Assembly (NCBI RefSeq): GCF_027497235.1
Contig: NZ_CP114902.1
Location: 998,501-1,062,500 of the forward strand
DNA: 64,000 nt
Direction: 5' to 3'
Origin: Micromonospora sp. WMMD1128
GTDB lineage: Bacteria > Actinomycetota > Actinomycetes > Mycobacteriales > Micromonosporaceae
Below, piece after piece: positions 57,261 to 64,000 of the stretch (positions within the stretch are counted from its first letter, which is position 1; the number at the start of each line of letters is the position of its first letter). Under the pieces are notes generated by a model that saw only the letters and a program-made list of their open reading frames with translations, ran no database searches and was not told where the DNA came from. Made by a program: the position numbers and the translations under genes.

Positions 57261-57334
57261 CGGGGTGTGGCGCAGCTTGGTAGCGCACTCGCTTTGGGAG
57301 CGAGGGGCCGTGGGTTCAAATCCCGCCACCCCGA
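57261..57334 (+). tRNA. tRNA-Pro(TGG)
   Basis: Acceptor stem CGGGGTG/CACCCCG, D arm GGCGCAGCTTGGTAGCGC, anticodon loop TTTGGGA with anticodon TGG, T arm with GTTCAAATC, discriminator A. 74 nt, CCA not encoded. Confidence 0.95.
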
Positions 57335-57420
57335 CTGTCGTTCGCGACCGGATCGTCCCGGGAACCACCGGTTTCTCCGTGTGCTGCCCGGGCGCTGCCG
57401 ACGCCGCAGCCCGACTCGCC

Positions 57421-57426
57421 TACACT
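57421..57426 (+). promoter_or_regulatory. Candidate -10 box of tig
   Basis: TACACT 58 bases before the tig start codon, in a short AT-richer spot; the start of transcription would lie near 57433. Confidence 0.45.
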
Positions 57427-57483
57427 CGATGCGCGCAATCCCGCCCCAGACTTCAACACCCAGATCCGTCAAGGAGTACGCCT

Positions 57484-58830
57484 GTGAAGAGCACCGTCGA
57501 GACTCTGAGCCCGACGCGCGTGCGGCTCGCCATCGAGGTGCCGTTCGTCGAGCTCGAGCCGAGCCTCAAGAAGGCGTACCGGGAGATCGGCCAGCAGGTC
57601 CAGGTTCCCGGCTTCCGCCGGGGCAAGGTTCCCAGCGCGGTGATCGACCAGCGGGTGGGCCGGGGGACCGTCCTCAACGAGGCGATCCAGGAGGCCATCC
57701 CGCAGAACATCCTCGCCGCGGTCCGGGAGCACGACCTCAAGACGCTCGGCCGTCCCGAGGTCGACATCACCGAGTTCAACGACGGCGACTCGCTCAACTT
57801 CACCGCCGAGGTCGACGTCCGCCCGGAGATCACCCTGCCGGACCCGGCCACCATCGAGGTGACCGTCGACGAGCTTGAGATCGCCGACAGCGAGATCGAC
57901 GAGCAGGTCAGCAGCCTGCGTGAGCGGTTCGCCACGCTGAAGACCGTCGAGCGGGCCGCCCAGGAGGGTGACTTCGTCCAGATCGACCTGAACGCCACGG
58001 TCGACGGCGAGGACGTGCCCGGCGGTTCGGCGAGCAACATCTCCCACGAGGTGGGCAGCAAGCAGCTCCTGCCGGGCCTGGACGAGGCGCTCGTCGGCCT
58101 GGCCGCCGGCGACAGCACCACCTTCACCACGCAGCTCGTGGGCGGCGACTACGCCGGCCGGGACGCCGAGGTGGCGGTGACCGTCCGCACGGTCAAGGAG
58201 AAGGAGCTGCCCGAGCTGGACGACGACTTCGCGCAGATGGCGAGCGAGTTCGACACGATCGAGGAGCTCCGCGCCGACCTGCGGGAGCGGGTCACCCGGG
58301 GCAAGCAGGTCGAGCAGATCTACGCCGCCCGCGACAAGGCCCTGGAGCAGCTGGTGGCCGCCGCCGACGTGCCGGCGCCGGAGGGCGTCGTCAAGGACGA
58401 GGTCGAGAGCCGCAAGGCCGCGATGGTCGACCAGCTCGAGCGCATCGGCGCCTCGCTGGAGGAATACCTCGCCGCGGAGGAGAAGACCGAGGAGCAGATC
58501 GACACCGAGCTGACCGAGGCCGCGACCGACGGCGTCAAGATCCAGCTCCTGCTGGACACGCTTGCCGACGCGGAGGACGTGCAGGTCTCCGACGACGAGT
58601 TCGGGCACGAGATCGTGCACCGGGCGCAGCGCGCCGGGATGGCCCCGCAGCAGTACTACGACCAGCTCGCCCGCTCCGGCGCCGCGGCGGCCGTCTTCGG
58701 TGACGTCCGCCGGGGCAAGGCGCTGGCCGCGGTGATGGAGAAGATCAAGATCAAGGACTCCGCGGGCAACGAGGTCTCCCTCGACGCCCTGCGGGCCCAG
58801 AACGAGGCCGAGCACGACCACCAGCACTGA
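57484..58830 (+). CDS. tig: Trigger factor
   Basis: A ribosome-bound chaperone and peptidyl-prolyl isomerase (448 residues) that shields nascent chains. The N-terminal ribosome-binding tail has the signature VPGFRRGKVPSAVI (GFRxGKxP). The FKBP-type PPIase domain (about 155-240) contains QIDLNATVDGE and LVGLAAGDSTTFT. The C-terminal domain is helical. The chain ends in a His-rich tail DHHQH. GTG 57484 after AAGGAG. It precedes the clpP1P2 operon as in most actinobacteria. Confidence 0.96.
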   Translation: MKSTVETLSPTRVRLAIEVPFVELEPSLKKAYREIGQQVQVPGFRRGKVPSAVIDQRVGRGTVLNEAIQEAIPQNILAAVREHDLKTLGRPEVDITEFNDGDSLNFTAEVDVRPEITLPDPATIEVTVDELEIADSEIDEQVSSLRERFATLKTVERAAQEGDFVQIDLNATVDGEDVPGGSASNISHEVGSKQLLPGLDEALVGLAAGDSTTFTTQLVGGDYAGRDAEVAVTVRTVKEKELPELDDDFAQMASEFDTIEELRADLRERVTRGKQVEQIYAARDKALEQLVAAADVPAPEGVVKDEVESRKAAMVDQLERIGASLEEYLAAEEKTEEQIDTELTEAATDGVKIQLLLDTLADAEDVQVSDDEFGHEIVHRAQRAGMAPQQYYDQLARSGAAAAVFGDVRRGKALAAVMEKIKIKDSAGNEVSLDALRAQNEAEHDHQH

Positions 58831-58843
58831 TCGTTCCGGTGAC

Positions 58844-58878
58844 GGCCGCCGTCCCGCGCTGCGCGCCGGGCGGCGGCC
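58844..58878 (+). terminator. Hairpin after tig
   Basis: Arms GGCCGCCG / CGGCGGCC (8 bp) enclosing a GC-rich loop with GCGCTGCGC, 14 bases after the tig stop. Confidence 0.65.
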
Positions 58879-58909
58879 GAAACCCTTTCCGGGGTACGCC
58901 GAACGGGTG

Positions 58910-58927
58910 ACTGCGCTGAGAGCGAAC
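58910..58927. promoter_or_regulatory. Candidate ClgR operator upstream of clpP1P2
   Basis: CGCTGAGAGCGAAC (58914-58927) fits the core of the ClgR consensus known from actinobacteria (CGCYNANRGCGWWS): CGC-T-GAG-A-GCG-AA-C. It lies 78 bases before clpP1. ClgR activates clp genes in Streptomyces and Corynebacterium. Confidence 0.6.
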
Positions 58928-59004
58928 AGTGCCCCGACCGGGAGTGCGCCCGGAGGCCGAGCGGTTAGTGTCGGACAGGACGGTACGGAGAGCGAAGGGC
59001 TGCC

Positions 59005-59646
59005 ATGACCGACATGCACATCCCCAAGAAGTCGCTCCGGGCGATCGAGGCCCGCGGTGGCGACTCCATTGGCAACCTCGACGACTCGGTCTACAACCGG
59101 TTGCTCAAGGAACGGATCATCTTCCTCGGCAGCGAGGTGAACGACCAGGTGGCCAACCGCATCTGCGCGCAGCTCCTGCTGCTCGCCGCGGAGGACCCGG
59201 ACCGCGACATCTTCCTCTGGATCAACTCGCCGGGCGGCTCGGTCTACTCCGGCATGGCGATCTACGACACCATGCAATACATCGACAACGACGTGTCCAC
59301 CGTGGCGATGGGCATGGCCGCCTCCATGGGCCAGCTGCTGCTGTGCGCGGGCACCAAGGGCAAGCGTTACGCCCTGCCGCACGCGCGGATCATGATGCAC
59401 CAGCCCTCGGGCGGCCTCGGCGGCACCGCGTCGGACATCGCGATCCAGGCCGAGCAGATGCTCTACACCAAGCGGATGTTCCAGGAGCGGGTCGCGCACC
59501 ACACCGGCCAGAGCCAGGCCCAGATCGAGGCGGACTCGGACCGTGACCGCTGGTTCACCGCCCAGGAGGCCATGGACTACGGCTTCATCGACAAGGTGAT
59601 CATCGGGGCCGCGCAGGTTCCGGATGGCGCCGGGACCCTGAGCTGA
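59005..59646 (+). CDS. clpP1: ATP-dependent Clp protease proteolytic subunit ClpP1
   Basis: One of two tandem ClpP subunits (213 residues). Catalytic Ser in [10 protein letters not shown], His in [10 protein letters not shown] and Asp in DSDRDRWF are present. It forms a ring that pairs with the ClpP2 ring and degrades proteins fed by ClpX or ClpC. ATG 59005 follows GAGCGAAGGGC; ATG 59014 is possible. Fourteen bases separate it from clpP2. Confidence 0.96.
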   Translation: MTDMHIPKKSLRAIEARGGDSIGNLDDSVYNRLLKERIIFLGSEVNDQVANRICAQLLLLAAEDPDRDIFLWINSPGGSVYSGMAIYDTMQYIDNDVSTVAMGMAASMGQLLLCAGTKGKRYALPHARIMMHQPSGGLGGTASDIAIQAEQMLYTKRMFQERVAHHTGQSQAQIEADSDRDRWFTAQEAMDYGFIDKVIIGAAQVPDGAGTLS

Positions 59647-59660
59647 TCGAGGAGCTGACG

Positions 59661-60323
59661 ATGACCGACCTGAGCCTGCCGCCCCAGTTCGCGGCCGTGC
59701 ACAACCGTTACGTCCTGCCGTCGTTCGTCGAGCGCACGTCGTACGGGATGAAGGAGTCGAATCCCTACAACAAGCTCTTCGAGGACCGGATCATCTTCCT
59801 CGGGGTCCAGGTGGACGACGCGTCGGCGAACGACGTGATGGCCCAGCTGCTGACGCTTGAGGGCACCGACCCGGACCGCGACATCATCATGTACATCAAC
59901 TCGCCGGGCGGCTCCTTCACCGCCATGACGGCGATCTACGACACGATGCAGTACGTCCGGCCGGACATCCAGACCGTCTGCCTCGGGCAGGCGGCCAGCG
60001 CGGCGGCGGTGCTCCTCGCCGCCGGCACCCCGGGCAAGCGGATGGCGCTGCCCAACTCCCGGATCATCATCCACCAGCCGGCCACCGAGGGCGGCTACGG
60101 CCAGGGCTCGGACATCGAGATCCAGGCCCGGGAGATCCTGCGGATGCGGACCCAGTTGGAGGACATGCTGTCCCGACACTGCAACCGGCCGATCGAGCAG
60201 GTCCGTAAGGACATCGACCGTGACAAGATCATGACGGCCGAGGAGTCGAAGGACTACGGGCTGGTCGACACCATCCTGACCAGCCGTAAGAAGGGCCTGC
60301 TGGCGACTCACGCCGCGGGCTGA
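59661..60323 (+). CDS. clpP2: ATP-dependent Clp protease proteolytic subunit ClpP2
   Basis: The second ClpP (220 residues), with Ser in GQAASAAAVLL, His in RIIIHQPATEG and Asp in DIDRDKIM. The N-terminal extension with NRYVLPSFVERTSYGMKESNPYNK is typical of actinobacterial ClpP2, which docks the ATPase. ATG 59661 follows GAGGAG. It is co-transcribed with clpP1; a hairpin separates it from clpX. Confidence 0.96.
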   Translation: MTDLSLPPQFAAVHNRYVLPSFVERTSYGMKESNPYNKLFEDRIIFLGVQVDDASANDVMAQLLTLEGTDPDRDIIMYINSPGGSFTAMTAIYDTMQYVRPDIQTVCLGQAASAAAVLLAAGTPGKRMALPNSRIIIHQPATEGGYGQGSDIEIQAREILRMRTQLEDMLSRHCNRPIEQVRKDIDRDKIMTAEESKDYGLVDTILTSRKKGLLATHAAG

Positions 60324-60337
60324 GCACTTGTGGTTCG

Positions 60338-60371
60338 GAGGTCGGCCGGGGCATCGATCCCGGCCGGCCTC
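60338..60371 (+). terminator. Hairpin between clpP2 and clpX
   Basis: Arms GAGGTCGGCCGGG / CCCGGCCGGCCTC (13 bp, one G-T pair) with an 8-base loop, 14 bases after clpP2. clpX then has its own 180-base leader. Confidence 0.75.
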
Positions 60372-60548
60372 TGACACACCCGTTTTGGGGGTCGGAGAAA
60401 ACCCGGCCACCGGGTAACGTCGGGTCTGTACCGCTCCGGGGTCGGATCGGTGGATCCGGCAGCATGGTGACACGACAGGACGGACGAGTGCCGAGGCGCT
60501 CGCAGGTCAGGGCCGGCGCTTCGGCCGATGAGTGCAGGGAGAACGTAG

Positions 60549-61841
<1,293 letters not shown>

Positions 61842-61864
61842 TCGTCGTCGCGACCGCGCCCGGG

Positions 61865-62488
61865 TCAGCTCGGGCGCGGTCCGCGTGACCGGGTTCGGCG
61901 GTCCCACTCGCCCGACGGGGTGACCACCACCATCATCAGGCGCACCGGCTCGTCGCCGGCCGTGCGGTAACCGTGTTCCCGGTCGGCGTGGAACTCGACC
62001 GTCTCGCCGGCGCCGACCTGATGGTCGACTCCGTCGACGGTGACCGTGACGGCGCCGTTCAGCACGTGCAGGACCTCCCGGGTGCCGTGTGCGTGGTCGG
62101 CGGAGCGCAGCGCCTCCCCGGGGCGCATCCGCCAGTCCCAGAGCTCGACCAGGTCGGGTTCGCCGAGACCGCTGAGCAGACGCGCCGCGCCGCCGTGCTC
62201 GCCGCGCCACAGCACCGGCGCCTCGTCCGCCGGGGTGATCCGCACCGGGGCTTCCTCGGCCGGTTCCAGCAGCCGGGCGATGCTGACGCCGAACGCGTCG
62301 GCGACGCGGCAGAGGGTGCCGATGCTCGGATTGGTCCGTCCGCCCTCGATCTGCACCAGCATGCCCTTGCTCACTCCGGAGCGGCCGGCCAGTTCCTCGA
62401 AGGACCAGCCGCGGGTGGCCCGCAACTCGCGTACCTGCTGGGCGACCGCGGCGGTCACCGCGCCCACCCGCCCACCGGTGTCGGTCAT
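61865..62488 (-). CDS. XRE-family regulator with cupin domain
   Basis: A 207-residue regulator: an N-terminal helix-turn-helix (TRGWSFEELAGRSGVSKGMLVQIEGGRTNPSIGTLCRVADAFG) and a C-terminal cupin (EVLHVLNGAVTVTVDG, GETVEFHADREHGYRTAG) with metal- or ligand-binding His residues. ATG 62488 is preferred, seven bases after GAAGGA; 62491 and 62509 are in frame. It is divergent from the EamA transporter, 41 bases away, and probably controls it; the cupin may sense the transported compound. Confidence 0.9.
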   Translation of the reverse strand: MTDTGGRVGAVTAAVAQQVRELRATRGWSFEELAGRSGVSKGMLVQIEGGRTNPSIGTLCRVADAFGVSIARLLEPAEEAPVRITPADEAPVLWRGEHGGAARLLSGLGEPDLVELWDWRMRPGEALRSADHAHGTREVLHVLNGAVTVTVDGVDHQVGAGETVEFHADREHGYRTAGDEPVRLMMVVVTPSGEWDRRTRSRGPRPS

Positions 62489-62529
62489 CATACTGTCCTT
62501 CACGGTCACTATTATGGTACGACTGCGGT

Positions 62530-63363
62530 ATGCTTCCCATTGTGCTCGCCGCGGTCTCCGCGATCGCGTTCGGCACGGCCGACTTCTCCGGCGGCAAGGC
62601 GTCCCGGCACGCCGACCCGATCGCCGTGACCGTGGTGTCCCAGTTGCTCAGCCTGCCGCTGCTGATCGTCCTGGTGCTCGTCGTACCCGGCTCCCCGGGC
62701 AAGGCCGACCTGGCGTGGGGCCTGCTCGCCGGGGTGGCCGGCGCGGCCGGCGTCATGCTGCTCTACCGCGCGCTGGCCACCGGCGTCATGTCGGTCGTGG
62801 CCCCGGTCACCGCGATCACCGCCGCGGTGGTGCCGATCGTCGCCGGGCTGGTCTTCGCCGCTTCCCCGGGCGCGGTCGCGCTCGGTGGCGCCGGGCTCGC
62901 GGTGGTGGCGATCGCGCTCGTCAGCCTGGGCGAGCGCGGCGGCGCCGGCCGCGTCTCCGGCCGGGTGGTCGGCATCGCCCTCGCCGCGGGTCTGCTCTTC
63001 GGCGTCTTCTTCGCCCTGCTCGGCCAGGCCGACGAGCGCGCCGGCATGTGGCCGGTGCTCGCGGTGCGTGTCAGCTCCATCGCGTTCGGCCTCGCGCTCG
63101 CCGCCCGCACCGGCGCCCGCCTGCGCCTCGGCCGCCGGGTGCTCGGCTGGGCCGCCGCCGCCGGACTGCTCGACTCCGCGGCGAACGCGCTCTTCCTGGC
63201 CGCCGCCGGACGTGGCCACCTCAGCGTGGTGGCGGCCATCGCCTCCCTCTACCCGGCGAGCACCGTCCTGCTCGCGCTCGCCGTCGACCGGGAGCGGCTG
63301 CGGCCGGTCCAGCTGGCCGGGCGCGGCTTCGCCGCCGCCGCGCTCGTCCTGGCCAGCGTCTGA
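62530..63363 (+). CDS. EamA family (DMT) transporter
   Basis: A 277-residue membrane protein with about ten hydrophobic helices in two EamA halves: LAAVSAIAFGTADFSGGKAS in the first and LYPASTVLLALAVDRERLR near the end of the second, the usual helix pair of drug/metabolite transporters. It probably exports an amino acid or metabolite. It is divergent from the cupin regulator; the 41-base gap must hold both promoters. ATG 62530 is used. Confidence 0.88.
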   Translation: MLPIVLAAVSAIAFGTADFSGGKASRHADPIAVTVVSQLLSLPLLIVLVLVVPGSPGKADLAWGLLAGVAGAAGVMLLYRALATGVMSVVAPVTAITAAVVPIVAGLVFAASPGAVALGGAGLAVVAIALVSLGERGGAGRVSGRVVGIALAAGLLFGVFFALLGQADERAGMWPVLAVRVSSIAFGLALAARTGARLRLGRRVLGWAAAAGLLDSAANALFLAAAGRGHLSVVAAIASLYPASTVLLALAVDRERLRPVQLAGRGFAAAALVLASV

Positions 63364-63402
63364 GCCTGTCCTCCGGCCGCCCGCGCCCGTACCCTCGATC
63401 TC

Positions 63403-64000
63403 ATGCGCGTCGCCGTCTGCCAGCTCAACACCCGTGACGACCGGGCGGCGAACCTCGCCGCCGCCGAGGCCCTGCTGATCCGGGCCGCGGCGGCCGGCGC
63501 CGACCTCGCCCTCCTGCCCGAGTACGTCGACTACCTCGGCCGTGCCGACCGGATGCCACCGGCCGAACCGGTCGACGGCGAGGTGGGGCGGTTCTTCGCC
63601 GAGACCGCCCGCCGGCTCGGCCTCTGGGTGATCGCGGGCTCGTTCCACGAGGCCGGCCCGGACCGGGCCCACACCTGGAACACCTCGCTGGTCTTCGACC
63701 GTGAGGGCGCGCTCGCCGCCGCGTACCGGAAGATCCATCTGTACGACGTGGAGATCCCCGGCCGGGTCTCCTACCAGGAGTCAGCCACGGTCGCGCCGGG
63801 GGAGAAGCCGGTGGTGGTCGATGTGGAGGGTCTCCGGGTCGGTCTGTCGATCTGTTACGACCTGCGGTTCCCCGAGCTCTACCGGCAGCTCGCCGTCGAC
63901 GGCGGCGCCGAGCTCCTGGTCGTGCCGGCCGCGTTCATGATGCACACCGGGCGGGACCACTGGGAGGTGCTGCTCCGGGCCCGGGCGATCGAGAACCAGT
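63403..64000 (+). CDS. Carbon-nitrogen hydrolase (Nit family), N-terminal part
   Basis: A gene cut by the window end: 199 codons are seen from ATG 63403, starting MRVAVCQLNTRDDR. The nitrilase-superfamily triad is visible: Glu in LLPEYVDY, Lys in YRKIHLYDVE and Cys in SICYDLRFPELYR. Of the branches, the Nit1/Nit2 omega-amidase or deaminated-glutathione amidase group fits best (KIHLYD followed by SYQES). It hydrolyses amides in the cytoplasm. It stands 40 bases after the EamA gene. Confidence 0.9.
   Translation, partial: MRVAVCQLNTRDDRAANLAAAEALLIRAAAAGADLALLPEYVDYLGRADRMPPAEPVDGEVGRFFAETARRLGLWVIAGSFHEAGPDRAHTWNTSLVFDREGALAAAYRKIHLYDVEIPGRVSYQESATVAPGEKPVVVDVEGLRVGLSICYDLRFPELYRQLAVDGGAELLVVPAAFMMHTGRDHWEVLLRARAIENQ

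Noticed and set aside
57031..57334. tRNA-associated integrative element or prophage
   Set aside because: No integrase, no duplicated tRNA 3' end and no phage genes are present beside the tRNAs.

Overview
This window is high-GC actinobacterial DNA, most likely from a Micromonosporaceae genome such as Micromonospora. The evidence is GTG/TTG starts, actinobacterial families (class F sortase, group 2 truncated globin, Rv2466c-type reductase, tandem ClpP1/ClpP2, GH15 trehalase-like enzyme) and two families of GC-rich palindromic repeats. From memory, the order ettA - thioesterase - Rv2474c-like - globin - HNH - DUF5130 - pepN - Rv2466c-like - rpiB - tig - clpP1 - clpP2 - clpX matches the M. tuberculosis Rv2477c-Rv2457c stretch. 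That conserved backbone is interrupted here by accessory blocks.

Layout. 1-3.4 kb: end of an M20 peptidase, a small unknown gene, an ATP-dependent DNA ligase and SURF1. 3.5-10.7 kb: a corrinoid/sirohaem group (CobB-like, CobC, CobT, CysG/CobA fusion) with a class A penicillin-binding protein inside it. 10.8-14.8 kb: trehalose module (OtsA next to an OtsB-GH15 fusion). 14.9-15.6 kb: VapBC-like toxin-antitoxin pair. 15.8-24.6 kb: backbone genes, an MFS carrier, an MscS channel, and a sortase F with its probable substrate. 24.8-35.9 kb: a divergent Lrp regulator and an eleven-gene translationally coupled operon taking tryptophan through kynurenine and 3-hydroxyanthranilate into the meta-cleavage pathway, ending at pyruvate and acetyl-CoA; only the formylkynurenine formamidase is missing. 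36-48.6 kb: a secreted cutinase/PET-hydrolase-like enzyme, an amidase, Uma2, PepN, RpiB, an Eis-like acetyltransferase and small unknowns. 48.9-57.0 kb: the most unusual block, a membrane Hsp70-beta-propeller protein divergent from a trypco2 gene and a 1504-residue trypsin-STAND-repeat protein, probably a conflict or defence system. 57.0-61.8 kb: tRNA-Gly, tRNA-Pro, tig, clpP1, clpP2, clpX. 61.9-64 kb: XRE-cupin regulator, EamA carrier and the start of a nitrilase-family gene.

No gap between genes exceeds about 290 bases. The longest (46500-46785, 51856-52136, 22477-22730, 42641-42886, 21179-21414, 60324-60548, 48637-48852, 15600-15812) hold only promoters, hairpins or palindromic repeats, where listed; I see nothing recognisable in 21179-21414 or 22477-22730. 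The many long antisense open frames are GC-skew shadows and are left out.
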